A program made the position numbers and the translations under genes. Below the pieces are notes generated by a model. It was given only the letters and a program-made list of their open reading frames with translations. It searched no databases and was not told the origin of the DNA. From Mesorhizobium shangrilense (lineage in GTDB: Bacteria; Pseudomonadota; Alphaproteobacteria; Rhizobiales; Rhizobiaceae): a stretch of DNA of 64,000 nucleotides. Shown in pieces: positions 1 to 7,798 of this stretch. Every line of letters begins with the position of its first letter. Position 1 is the stretch's first letter. Where the stretch lies: positions 4,712,001 through 4,776,000 of the forward strand of contig NZ_JBEWSZ010000001.1 of NCBI RefSeq assembly GCF_040537815.1, read 5' to 3'.

Positions 1-595
1 CGAAATCCAACATGAATGTTTCCGTCTGATGCAAACCTATGGGAAGGGCTATGAGGGCTGCGATCGTCATGCCCAATGCCGTTGTACGCCCGCCGTGTTG
101 CTGGCCAGCTTTCTTCCCGAGAATGATGTACAGCGCCCAGCAGATCGCATTGCCCAATGCCCACAGAATACCGATGGGGTCAAGATTTTGAGCCGGTCCC
201 CCCAGCGGGGTCAGCAGCAGCAACCCGATAGCAGCCAGGCCTACCCAGAGGAAATCCATCGGCCTGCGCGAGAAGATGACTGCAACGGACAGTGGCCCCA
301 GGAATGCGATCGCAGATGCGATGCCGAGTGGTAGCCGGCTCACAGCCATATAGTACATGAGATTCATGCCCGCGAGCGTGATGCCGTAGCCAAGCAGGGC
401 TTGCCAGTTGGATGCGTCTATCCGCGCTTTCCAGGCTTTCAATGTGACAATTAGAATCAAGGAGCCCAAGCAAAGCCGCAGGGCGGCGGTTCCCTCGGCG
501 CCGAATATCGAAAACAGCGTCTTTGCCAGCGTTGCTCCGACCTGGAAGGACAGCATCGCGGCCAGTAGCGCCAAAATAGGTACGAATGAGGACAT
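1..595 (-). CDS. EamA/RhtA-like amino acid exporter (partial)
   Basis: The reading frame runs off the left edge, so only about 198 N-terminal residues are visible. They start MSSFVPILALLAAMLSF and form at least five hydrophobic segments, with ALRLCLGSLIL, YYMAVSRLPLGIASAIAFLGPL and ALGNAICWALYIILGKKAG. This is the pattern of the RhtA branch of the EamA/DMT family, inner-membrane exporters of threonine, homoserine and related metabolites. The start is the only in-frame ATG at the head of the hydrophobic region. It is the last visible gene of the minus-strand operon, about 180 bases after the M24 hydrolase gene, so it may release amino acids that accumulate during catabolism. The family call is firm; the substrate is inferred. 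Confidence 0.8.
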   Translation of the reverse strand, partial: MSSFVPILALLAAMLSFQVGATLAKTLFSIFGAEGTAALRLCLGSLILIVTLKAWKARIDASNWQALLGYGITLAGMNLMYYMAVSRLPLGIASAIAFLGPLSVAVIFSRRPMDFLWVGLAAIGLLLLTPLGGPAQNLDPIGILWALGNAICWALYIILGKKAGQQHGGRTTALGMTIAALIALPIGLHQTETFMLDF

Positions 596-778
596 TGGAG
601 CCTTCACATGCCAGGCTGAATTCGGACGACGCTCACTAGGCGATGTCATCAGCCTGGCGATCGCTGAACAGCTGACACCACGTCCATGGACCAGCACAGC
701 TCCTATCGCTGGAGAAGGCGCCGGGTGCTTCGTCGGCCCGCCTCTGCAGCAGCGAAGATCGTCTCATGGACTGACGGC

Positions 779-1954
779 TCAGTAGAAATAGGGCGACTTG
801 GTGAGCACTTCGTTTTTGTCCTTGCCGATGATGATGATGTCTTCGACGAAGGCCGAGCCGATGCCCGCGGTGGCGAGGAAAGCCTCGACGCCAAAGACCA
901 TGTTCTCACGCACGATGTCGTCGGCCAGCGACATCACGGTCGATATGCGAGGCTGCTCGAAGGAAAGACCGATCCCGTGACCGAAGAACGGGAAGTTCTT
1001 CATGATCGGCGAAACATCGCCACCGAATTCGGCCGTCAGACGATCGCCCTCGGCGGCGACATCAAGCAGACGAATGCCGGGTCGCATCATGTCGCTCAGC
1101 CGCTCCACGATATTGACCGTGGCCTCGATCAGGCGGGCCTGCTCCGGATTGGCAGGACCGCGCACCGCGGTGCGGCCCGGGTCCAGATAGTAGCCCTGCC
1201 AAAAGGCAGCGTGGACCGTGCCGCGCACCATGTCTCCGACGGCCGGGGTGTCTGCGCTGGAGCCGGTCAGCGGGAAGCGATAGTCATGGTCCATGGTCGC
1301 GCCGTGGTTGGCGCCGATGGCCTGAATACGCCCGCCGCGGCGAACCACGACGCGGGCGGCCTCACCCGCGGCCTCGCGCTCCGACCCGCCGGCGACCAGT
1401 GCCCGCATCAGCACGGTCATGGCCTCGGTCGCGCTTCCTCCCGCTATGCGATAGCAGTCGAGTTCACGCGGGCTTTTGACCGCGCGAGCCCGGCGAACGA
1501 GATCGTCGCAGGCCACCCATTCGATGTCGGGCGTGTTCTCAATCAGCTGCTGATAGTATTTCACCGGCAGGAACTGGCTGCCGCAGAAGGCGACGCGGCC
1601 GGTAACCCCCTTTTTCCGCAGCGCCTTTGCTATGCTGAGGAAGGGATGATTGTCGCAATGGACGTTGGTCAGCGACAAGAGATCGTCGCGTGGCTCGGGC
1701 TCATCGATGTGCAACTCGGGTTCCCGCCCCTTGCGCAGGATGATGCCGGAGAACGAGCGCGCCGACCAGATCAGGGAATCCGTCCCGCCGCTGACCGAGT
1801 AGTGATTGGTCAGATAGAGGACATCGCCACAATTGTCCGTTGTGCCACCTCCACGGCCAAAGACGACAGCGGTTTCAAAGCCTTGCGCTTCCATGATGGC
1901 AAGGGTTCTCGACCAGCGGTCCTGGTATTCTTCGATCGGAAAATAGCGCAGCAT
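779..1954 (-). CDS. M24 family hydrolase (Xaa-Pro peptidase/creatinase fold)
   Basis: 391 residues, the usual length for prolidase- or creatinase-like M24 proteins: an N-terminal creatinase-type domain, then a pita-bread domain. In the C-terminal half the second metal-ligand Asp (GYYLDPGRT, about 258), His (FFGHGIG, about 326) and two Glu (GVEAF, about 357; FVEDI, about 371) are recognisable. The first ligand Asp, expected in a V-D-V-G context, appears as Thr (about 246), so metal binding may be altered. It could cleave a C-N bond in a peptide or an amidine-like compound. It lies 79 bases after the ABC substrate-binding gene on the same strand. I chose the ATG at 1954 because the longer frame begins with TTG and adds ten residues of no clear homology. 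Confidence 0.85.
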   Translation of the reverse strand: MLRYFPIEEYQDRWSRTLAIMEAQGFETAVVFGRGGGTTDNCGDVLYLTNHYSVSGGTDSLIWSARSFSGIILRKGREPELHIDEPEPRDDLLSLTNVHCDNHPFLSIAKALRKKGVTGRVAFCGSQFLPVKYYQQLIENTPDIEWVACDDLVRRARAVKSPRELDCYRIAGGSATEAMTVLMRALVAGGSEREAAGEAARVVVRRGGRIQAIGANHGATMDHDYRFPLTGSSADTPAVGDMVRGTVHAAFWQGYYLDPGRTAVRGPANPEQARLIEATVNIVERLSDMMRPGIRLLDVAAEGDRLTAEFGGDVSPIMKNFPFFGHGIGLSFEQPRISTVMSLADDIVRENMVFGVEAFLATAGIGSAFVEDIIIIGKDKNEVLTKSPYFY

Positions 1955-2033
1955 GGCCTGTGTCCTGATTGGCTTGGTAACCAAGCGCGCCCAGATCCAA
2001 AGAAACTTGGGCGCGCTTGGGTGGTCGGACGAG

Positions 2034-2828
2034 TTAGTCGGCCAGGGTGCGGATCGGATCTTTCGGCGCGGGATCGACGCCGATCAGGTCGATGGTCAGC
2101 TTGGCATAGGTGCCATCGGCGATCATGTCGGCCAGTGCTTTGTTGACGGCCGCCACAAGGTGCGGCTTGCCCTTCTTGACGGCGAAGCCCTTCTGGATGG
2201 AGCTGATGGGTTCCTCAACCATCTTCAGCGGCAGGCCCGAGGTCTTGATGTCGTAGGCGCCGGCGATGGAATCGGTGATGACCGCGTCGATATTGCCGTT
2301 GGCGAGGTCCTGAATGGCATCGGATTCAGACTTGTAGGTCTTCACATCGCCGCCGAGGCCCTCGGCGAGCTTCGTCCAACTGGAGGCGACCAGGGCTCCT
2401 ACGGTGCGCCCCTTCACGTCAGTGGGCTTGGTGATATTGGAGCCATCGTGGACGATGATGCGCCCGCCCGACTCCAGCCAGCCATCGGCGAAGGTGACCT
2501 TCTTCTGCCGCTCGGAGGTGATGTCCATCCCGTCGCTGATGATGTCATACTGGTCGGCCTCGAGCCCGATCAGCACGGATTCCCATTTCACCAGGACTGG
2601 CCTGTAGTTCAGGCCGAGCCGGCGGGCGATCTCCTTCATCACCCGGATTTCCAGACCGTCGAGATCGCCGTTCGGGGCGCGCATCGAGAAGGGTGGGTAG
2701 GTGCCTTCAGTCGCGACACTGATTTCGCCGGGCACAAGCAATTCCAGCTTGTCGTCCGCCTTGGCGGCATTGGCGACGGGCAGGAGTGCCATGGCGGCAA
2801 GCGCCATGAGAAGCATCTTGAGTTTCAT
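2034..2828 (-). CDS. Amino acid ABC transporter, periplasmic binding protein (family 3)
   Basis: 264 residues, standard for family 3 solute-binding proteins. A signal peptide covers about the first 24 residues (MKLKMLLMALAAMALLPVANA). The mature part shows the family pattern: GTYPPFSMRAPNGDLDGLEIRV near the N-terminus, the Y-D-I-I-S-D-G-M-D-I-T region, and NGNIDAVITDSIAG near the hinge. It delivers a polar amino acid or opine-like ligand to the permease encoded just upstream on the same strand. A GC-rich inverted repeat in the 112-base gap to the permease gene may stabilise or separate transcript segments. The ligand cannot be read from sequence; the neighbouring pxp, transaminase and amidohydrolase genes suggest an unusual amino acid. 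Confidence 0.92.
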   Translation of the reverse strand: MKLKMLLMALAAMALLPVANAAKADDKLELLVPGEISVATEGTYPPFSMRAPNGDLDGLEIRVMKEIARRLGLNYRPVLVKWESVLIGLEADQYDIISDGMDITSERQKKVTFADGWLESGGRIIVHDGSNITKPTDVKGRTVGALVASSWTKLAEGLGGDVKTYKSESDAIQDLANGNIDAVITDSIAGAYDIKTSGLPLKMVEEPISSIQKGFAVKKGKPHLVAAVNKALADMIADGTYAKLTIDLIGVDPAPKDPIRTLAD

Positions 2829-2873
2829 GTCGATAATTCCCCTTTGAGGTTTTGCTAACAGTTATCCAGCGGG

Positions 2874-2889
2874 GCGCGGCGGGCCGCGC
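2874..2889. repeat. GC-rich inverted repeat between permease and binding-protein genes
   Basis: GCGCGGC and GCCGCGC are perfect inverted arms separated by two bases. The site lies in the 112-base gap of an otherwise tight ABC transporter operon. Such hairpins often stabilise the binding-protein message relative to the membrane components, but that role is inferred here. Confidence 0.4.
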
Positions 2890-2940
2890 AACGCCTTTCG
2901 TTACCCGTCGCCGACCGACTGTCGGCAATGGGTTGCTTGA

Positions 2941-3594
2941 TCAGCTCAACTTTCCGTAACGGCGTTCCAGCCAGCTGGCCAATTGGGTCAGCATCGAGGT
3001 CAGCACCAGATAGATCACCGCGACCGCGATGTAGAAATCGAAGGGACGGAATGTCGCCGAAATCAGCGTCTGCGCGTAAAGCGTCAGTTCGACCACCGTG
3101 ATGGTGGAGAGCAGCGAGGTGTTTTTCAGGATCGAGATCGCCTCATTGGTCAGGGCGGGCAGGATGATGCGGAAGACCTGCGGCAGGATGATGGTGCGCA
3201 TGGTCTGTGCCGGGCTGAAGCCCATGGCCAGCGAGGATTCCATCTGGCCACGCGGAATTGCCGACAGACCCGATCGGATGATCTCCGCCACATAGGAGCC
3301 GCTGTTGACGCCGAGCGCCAGCACGCCCGCCGTGAAGGGCGAAAGCCGGATGCCCAGCTGCGGCAAGCCGAAATAGACGATGAAGATCTGGATCAGGGCA
3401 GGTGTGCCGCGAATGAACCAAATGTAAAATGCGGCGCTTGCCCGGACAACCTTAAAATGTGACCTTTGCCCCAGCGCCGCGGCGAGGCCGCAGACCCAAC
3501 TGAGCAGAATGGTCAGGATCGTTACCCACAGCACCGTCCAGGCGGCGGCCATGAAACCAGGGCCATAGGTGGACACATCGGACCAGAACGTCAT
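2941..3594 (-). CDS. Amino acid ABC transporter permease (HisM type)
   Basis: 217 residues with about five membrane segments, typical of polar amino acid permeases of the HisM/GlnP family. The cytoplasmic EAA-type loop (MESSLAMGFSPAQTMRTIIL) that docks to the ATPase is visible in the middle, followed by the conserved LPQ and NEAISILKNTSLLS segments. The gene overlaps the ATPase gene by four bases, so the two are probably translationally coupled. Only one permease gene is present, so the channel would be a homodimer. It serves the same transporter as the binding protein and ATPase beside it. Confidence 0.93.
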   Translation of the reverse strand: MTFWSDVSTYGPGFMAAAWTVLWVTILTILLSWVCGLAAALGQRSHFKVVRASAAFYIWFIRGTPALIQIFIVYFGLPQLGIRLSPFTAGVLALGVNSGSYVAEIIRSGLSAIPRGQMESSLAMGFSPAQTMRTIILPQVFRIILPALTNEAISILKNTSLLSTITVVELTLYAQTLISATFRPFDFYIAVAVIYLVLTSMLTQLASWLERRYGKLS

Positions 3595-4439
3595 TTCAGC
3601 ACGGGCTCCTTGTCGGCCGCATCGGCGCCTGCTTTCACATTGTCGTGCAGAATGCGGTGCAGGAATTGCCTCAGCCGCGGGCTTTGGGGGTTATGCAACA
3701 CGTCATTGGGGGGACCGTCCTCGGCGATGACGCCGTTTTCGAAGAACAGCACCCGGGATGACACGTCACGGGCAAATGAAATTTCATGCGTCACCAGAAG
3801 CATGGTCATCCCTTCGGCGGCGAGCGATGCCATCAGGGTAAGCACCTCATGCACCAGTTCGGGATCGAGAGCTGAGGTCACTTCGTCGAAAAGCATCAAC
3901 TTGGGTTTCATCGCCAGCGCTCGGGCAATCGCCACACGCTGCTGCTGGCCGCCAGAAAGCCGCGAAGGATAGCTGTCTCGCTTGTCATAGAGGCCAATGC
4001 GGTTCAACAGCGCGTCGGCGGTCTCTATCGCTTCTGCCCTGGAACGGCCCTGCACCTTGATCGGAGCATGGATGACGTTTTGCAGCACTGTCAGATGCGG
4101 CCAGAGATTATAGCTCTGGAACACCATGCCGATGCGTGAGCGCAAATCCTGCAACTGGCGACGGGTTGGGTGTTTGGCGGAGCCAGCAGCAAAATCGAAA
4201 CGGAAGTTCTCGAACTCCATTAGCCCGCCATCTGCCATTTCGATGGCGTTTATCGAGCGCAAGAAGGTGCTTTTGCCCGAGCCGCTGGCGCCAATGATCG
4301 AGACGACCTCACCGGCCTTCACGTCAATATCGATACCCTTGATGACCTCGAGCGAACCGAAGCTTTTCCGGATATTTCGAAGCCGCAGCAAGGGTTTGTG
4401 TTCAGTTTCAGTCATTGCTGTATCCTGATTGTCAGCCAT
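3591..4439 (-). CDS. Amino acid ABC transporter ATP-binding protein
   Basis: 282 residues from the chosen ATG. Walker A GASGSGKST is at about 50-58, the signature LSGGQQQR at about 161-168, and Walker B LMLFDEVT at about 181-188, followed by SALDPE. These mark a GlnQ/HisP-type ATPase that powers uptake of polar amino acids. The start at 4439 lies in the sequence ATGGCTGA, where it overlaps the stop codon of the DUF1989 gene, a common coupling arrangement. A longer frame from 4457 exists but only extends into the upstream gene. Order on this strand is DUF1989, ATPase, permease, binding protein. Confidence 0.93.
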   Translation of the reverse strand: MADNQDTAMTETEHKPLLRLRNIRKSFGSLEVIKGIDIDVKAGEVVSIIGASGSGKSTFLRSINAIEMADGGLMEFENFRFDFAAGSAKHPTRRQLQDLRSRIGMVFQSYNLWPHLTVLQNVIHAPIKVQGRSRAEAIETADALLNRIGLYDKRDSYPSRLSGGQQQRVAIARALAMKPKLMLFDEVTSALDPELVHEVLTLMASLAAEGMTMLLVTHEISFARDVSSRVLFFENGVIAEDGPPNDVLHNPQSPRLRQFLHRILHDNVKAGADAADKEPVLK

Positions 4440-5037
4440 CGAGCACTGCGAAGCCAATGTCGCGGGGCGTATGGTCGGCTCCGTTGATGGGCGTTATGTC
4501 CTGGGGGCAGGCTGAAAGAACGACGGTCACGTCCATTTCGGCGCGCAGCGTCACGCTGTCACCCGCCTTGCTGACCGGCGGCACCCGGGTGACACCGCCA
4601 TCCTCGGCGATGGGGACGTTCATGAACAGGTTCAGCGATGCGGGCGTGAAAGGCAATGTCACGCCGAGTCGCCCCAGCGCCTCATGGAAATTGTCGGTGC
4701 AACTGCGATGCGGTCCGCCGCAATTCAATTGCTGGTAGAGCTCGGCGCTGCACGGGCATAGCTGGGTGTCGTGCCGACCCGGCGAACTGTCGGCCACCAT
4801 GGTCAACATCGGCCGGCGCCTGATGCTGATCAATGCCATGCCCTTTTCGACAAAGATGCTGCTGTTCCACGAGCGGGTATGCTCGATCGAGGCATATTCC
4901 AGCGGGTCCTCCGCCGAAAGCGCCCATGCGTCGACGACCTGCGAGCCGAAAATGTTCTCGATACGGATCGCCTGCCCTCTCCGCAGCATGACAGCGACGC
5001 CTCGTGCCGCTGGAAGGATTTGACCTGGACATTCCAT
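4432..5037 (-). CDS. DUF1989 family protein (urea carboxylase-associated type)
   Basis: 201 residues. The pattern GQAIRIENIFGSQVVDAWAL, RPMLTMVADSSPGRHDTQLCPC, HRSCTDNFHEAL and FTPASLNLFMNVPI matches DUF1989, a family best known next to urea carboxylase, allophanate hydrolase or guanidine-related genes and often beside amino acid transporters. Several conserved Cys and His (CPC, HRSCTDNF) could bind a metal. Biochemical function is not established for most members. Here it sits between the transaminase and the ABC transporter, and a 15-bp candidate operator lies 45-59 bases upstream of its start, suggesting an internal promoter. Confidence 0.85.
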   Translation of the reverse strand: MECPGQILPAARGVAVMLRRGQAIRIENIFGSQVVDAWALSAEDPLEYASIEHTRSWNSSIFVEKGMALISIRRRPMLTMVADSSPGRHDTQLCPCSAELYQQLNCGGPHRSCTDNFHEALGRLGVTLPFTPASLNLFMNVPIAEDGGVTRVPPVSKAGDSVTLRAEMDVTVVLSACPQDITPINGADHTPRDIGFAVLDG

Positions 5038-5081
5038 GCACTGGTTCCCCGATGGGCCCTCGATCTTCCGTCGATTGACCT

Positions 5082-5096
5082 ATTTCAGTATACCAC
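5082..5096 (-). promoter_or_regulatory. Candidate GntR operator, copy 2 (upstream of DUF1989 gene)
   Basis: Read on the minus strand the site is GTGGTATACTGAAAT, identical over 15 bases to the site at 6984-6998 in the pxpA/pxpB divergent promoter. The centre GTATAC is palindromic, as in operators of many GntR-family FCD regulators, and two such regulators are encoded in the locus. It would control an internal promoter for the DUF1989 and transporter genes. Confidence 0.55.
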
Positions 5097-5233
5097 TGGA
5101 ATTCTTTTGCCGCAAACGAAAGAATTCCCAATTCCGGACAGCTTTCCCGAACCTGGCCGCTTCCGTGGGTGGAAAGAGGCGAAACCCGGCCGGCCCCTTT
5201 GCTGCAGGCGCCGGCCGGTGGGATTTTGTCGGC

Positions 5234-6091
5234 TCAGATCGCTGCGCCACGGCGAGACTCGACATAGAGCCGTCGCAGGTCGCGGGTCAGCGGGCCGGGT
5301 GCGCCCTCGCCGATGGCTGCCTCATCGATCCGGGTGACGGGCACGACGAAATTGGTGGCCGAAGTGATGAAGGCCTCGCGCGCGGCTTTGGCCTCTTCTG
5401 GGGTGAAGGCGCGTTCCTCGACACGGATGCCGTGTCGTGCGGCCAGTTCCAGCACCGAGGCGCGGGTGATCCCAGGCAGCAGCGCGTGCGAGAGATCGCG
5501 GGTGACCAGCACGTCCTGATCGGTGACGATGTGGGCGCTGGCGGCGGTGGCCTCGGTCACGTGACCGTCCTCGACCAGCCAGGCGTCATCGGCGCCTCGG
5601 GCCTTGGCCTCCATCTTGGCCATGGACGGGTAAAGCAGTTGGATCGTCTTGATGTCGCGACGCCCCCAGCGCAGGTCCGGGAGCAGCGAGACCGCGATGC
5701 CGGTTTCGGCGGCGCGGTTTTCCAGTACGTTCTTCGCCTGCGTGAACAGGACCAGCGTGGGGGGCGTATCGGGAGGCGGATAGGCGAAATCGCGATCGGC
5801 CACGCCACGGGTCAGCTGCAAATAGATCATGCCCTGATCGAGCGAATTGCGCGCCACGATCTCGCGATGAACCGCCAGAAGCGCTTCATCGTCCAGCGGA
5901 ACAACGATGCCCAGTTCGCGGGCCGAGCGCTGAAGCCGTGCCGCATGGCCGGCGTATTCGACAAGCTTGCCGTCAAGCACGCAGGTCACCTCATAGATGG
6001 CGTCGGCCATGAGGAAGCCGCGATCGAAGACCGAGACCTTAGCCTCCGCCTCGGCTAGCCAGGCGCCGTTGAGGTAAACAACTCGACTCAT
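5234..6091 (-). CDS. D-amino-acid transaminase (class IV, PLP-dependent)
   Basis: 285 residues, the normal length of D-alanine transaminase. The start YLNGAWLAEAEAKVSVFDRG is the class IV signature. The PLP-binding Lys is expected in RRDIKTIQLLYP (K148), and EDGHVTEATAASAHIV carries the cofactor-contacting Glu (E180). The enzyme moves the amino group of D-amino acids to a 2-oxo acid. It follows pxpA by 11 bases on the same strand, so they are co-transcribed. With the D-2-hydroxyacid dehydrogenase across the divergent promoter it suggests a substrate with a D centre. A branched-chain aminotransferase of the same fold is the main alternative, but the N-terminal motif fits the D-specific group better. 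Confidence 0.85.
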   Translation of the reverse strand: MSRVVYLNGAWLAEAEAKVSVFDRGFLMADAIYEVTCVLDGKLVEYAGHAARLQRSARELGIVVPLDDEALLAVHREIVARNSLDQGMIYLQLTRGVADRDFAYPPPDTPPTLVLFTQAKNVLENRAAETGIAVSLLPDLRWGRRDIKTIQLLYPSMAKMEAKARGADDAWLVEDGHVTEATAASAHIVTDQDVLVTRDLSHALLPGITRASVLELAARHGIRVEERAFTPEEAKAAREAFITSATNFVVPVTRIDEAAIGEGAPGPLTRDLRRLYVESRRGAAI

Positions 6092-6102
6092 CTCGGTATC
6101 CT

Positions 6103-6873
6103 TCAGGGTTTGGCAAACGGCGCGATTTGCACGCCGTTCAGGACAAGGGCCGCGCGCAGGGTGCGGACGATCTCAACCGCGCCCGGCGTATCGCCATGGA
6201 CGCAAAGCGTTGCCGGCTCGACGGGAAGCCGCTTGCCTCCCGTGGTGGGGATATGGCCGCCGACGACCATCTCCAGAACCTGGTCAAGGCTTTGCCGCGG
6301 ATCGTGGATGACAGCGCCGGGCTGGCCGCGCGGCGTCAGTTCGCCCGCATCGGTGTAGCTGCGGTCGGCATAGACTTCGCAGGCGACGCGAAGCCCCGCC
6401 TTCTCGGCGGCCTTGAAGGTTTCGGAATAGGGCAGCGAGACATAGACGAGAGCGGGGTTCACCGCCTTTACCGCCCGCACGCACAGCGCCGCGAGGTCGG
6501 GATCCACTGCGGCCATGTTCCCCAGTGCGCCATGGGTCTTGACGTGGGTCATCGGGTGACCTTCCAGCGCGCACATGCCTTGCATGGCGACGATCTGATA
6601 AATCAGCTGCGCCTCCAGGTCCTCGGGCTTCTCGCCGGAGATGCGGCGGCGACCGAAGCCATAGAGGTCGGCGAAGGAGGGGTGGGCGCCGACCGAGACG
6701 CCGTTTTCGCGTGCCATTCGGATCGTGCGACGCATCACCACCGGGTCGCCGGCATGGAACCCGCAGGCGATGTTCGCCGTGCTGACCAGCTTAAGCATCG
6801 CCGCGTCGTCGCCGATCGTATAGGCACCAAAGCTTTCGCCCATGTCGCAGTTGAGATCGAGCTTCCTGGTCAT
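6103..6873 (-). CDS. pxpA: 5-oxoprolinase subunit A (LamB/YcsF family)
   Basis: 256 residues from MTRKLDLNCDMGESFGAY, the classical LamB/YcsF start. Further family motifs are ANIACGFHAGDP, GVSVGAHPSFADLYGFGRR, HVKTHGALGN and TLCVHGDTPGA. In the PxpABC complex this subunit works with B and C to hydrolyse 5-oxo-L-proline to glutamate with ATP. The long frame upstream of 6873 lacks homology and crosses the divergent promoter, so it was trimmed. pxpA is the first gene of the minus operon while pxpB and pxpC head the plus operon, so both operons need the same shared promoter region. Homologs may act on other lactams, so the exact substrate is open. Confidence 0.93.
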   Translation of the reverse strand: MTRKLDLNCDMGESFGAYTIGDDAAMLKLVSTANIACGFHAGDPVVMRRTIRMARENGVSVGAHPSFADLYGFGRRRISGEKPEDLEAQLIYQIVAMQGMCALEGHPMTHVKTHGALGNMAAVDPDLAALCVRAVKAVNPALVYVSLPYSETFKAAEKAGLRVACEVYADRSYTDAGELTPRGQPGAVIHDPRQSLDQVLEMVVGGHIPTTGGKRLPVEPATLCVHGDTPGAVEIVRTLRAALVLNGVQIAPFAKP

Positions 6874-6945
6874 CCCTAGGTCCTGTGGGGCGGGCGCGTC
6901 GCGCGCCTGAGGGCTGTTAAAAGCGGGAGCCGGCACCAGTCCTGA

Positions 6946-6975
6946 TTGACAGGATGCCACCGGCTGTTTCACAAT
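6946..6975 (+). promoter_or_regulatory. Weak sigma70-like promoter candidate for the pxpB operon
   Basis: TTGACA at 6946-6951 is followed after 18 bases by CACAAT, a poor -10 match. The candidate operator at 6984-6998 would then overlap the start of transcription, a typical place for repression. Offered on position and sequence only. Confidence 0.3.
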
Positions 6976-6983
6976 GGATACAT

Positions 6984-6998
6984 GTGGTATACTGAAAT
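6984..6998 (+). promoter_or_regulatory. Candidate GntR operator, copy 1 (pxpA/pxpB divergent promoter)
   Basis: GTGGTATACTGAAAT occurs here and, inverted, at 5082-5096. A 15-base exact match in two promoter-type gaps of one locus is unlikely by chance. The 172-base gap separates pxpA (minus) from pxpB (plus), so one bound regulator could control both operons. The GntR genes at 8831 and 11705 are the obvious candidates. Confidence 0.6.
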
Positions 6999-7045
6999 CG
7001 CAAGCCTTTTTGATGATCACTCCAAAGCAGCAGGAAAGCCGATGG

Positions 7046-7798
7046 ATGATGCGACTTATGCGCGGCATGGCTGAGGCCGTGGCTCCCGCCTTCCTGCCCT
7101 GCGGCGACAGCGCGCTGGTACTCCAGCTGGGCGACTGCATCGACGCACGGGTGAATGCCGACATTTTCGCCATCGCGGCGGCTGTGGACGCCGCGGCGAT
7201 CCCCGGGTTGGTCGAGATCGTGCCCAGTTATCGCTCGCTTCTGGTTCGCTATGACCCCGAGATCATTCGGGGGCGGGAACTCGAGCAACGCCTGGCGGGG
7301 TTCTCCCGACCTGGCGAGGGAGCGGGGAAGAAGGGCCGCGGATGGTCCATCCCCGTCGTCTATGGTGGCGAAGTCGGCCAGGACCTGGAAGAGATCGCGG
7401 CCATGAAGGACCTCTCGCCGGAAGAACTGGTCTCGCTGCATTCGAGCGTCGAATACCGCGTGTTCATGATCGGATTTGCGCCGGGCTTTGCCTATCTGGG
7501 CGGATTGCCGCCGATCCTTCACACGCCGCGCCTGCAGAAGCCGCGCCAATACGTCCCGGCCGGGAGCATCGGTATCGGCGGTCAGCAGGCTAGCGTAAAT
7601 TCGGTCGCGGGACCTTCGGGCTGGCGCTTTATTGGCTGGACGCCGATCAGGGTATTCGACCCGCAGCGAGCAGCTCCCTTTCTTTTGGCGGGCGGCGACC
7701 GAGTGCGCTTTACGTCGATCGATCCGGAGGCCGGTGAGCGGCTCGCAGCGCGCGCCGCCGCGGGCGAGACCGTGATCGAACCTGAGGAAGCGGCATGA
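7046..7798 (+). CDS. pxpB: 5-oxoprolinase subunit B (KipI family)
   Basis: 250 residues. FLPCGDSALVLQLGD near the start and FMIGFAPGFAYLGGLP, LQKPRQYVPAGSIGIGGQQ and GWRFIGWTP are KipI/PxpB signatures. It forms the ATP-dependent 5-oxoprolinase with subunits A and C. The start at 7046 has AGGAAAG about seven bases upstream; the in-frame ATGs at 6974 and 7013 lie in the divergent promoter and add unrelated residues. The end overlaps pxpC by four bases (ATGA), so B and C are coupled. It is first in the plus-strand operon. Confidence 0.92.
   Translation: MMRLMRGMAEAVAPAFLPCGDSALVLQLGDCIDARVNADIFAIAAAVDAAAIPGLVEIVPSYRSLLVRYDPEIIRGRELEQRLAGFSRPGEGAGKKGRGWSIPVVYGGEVGQDLEEIAAMKDLSPEELVSLHSSVEYRVFMIGFAPGFAYLGGLPPILHTPRLQKPRQYVPAGSIGIGGQQASVNSVAGPSGWRFIGWTPIRVFDPQRAAPFLLAGGDRVRFTSIDPEAGERLAARAAAGETVIEPEEAA

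Noticed and set aside
686..2146. 486-codon plus-strand frame
   Set aside because: Antisense to the M24 gene; no family pattern, and the minus-strand gene is clear.
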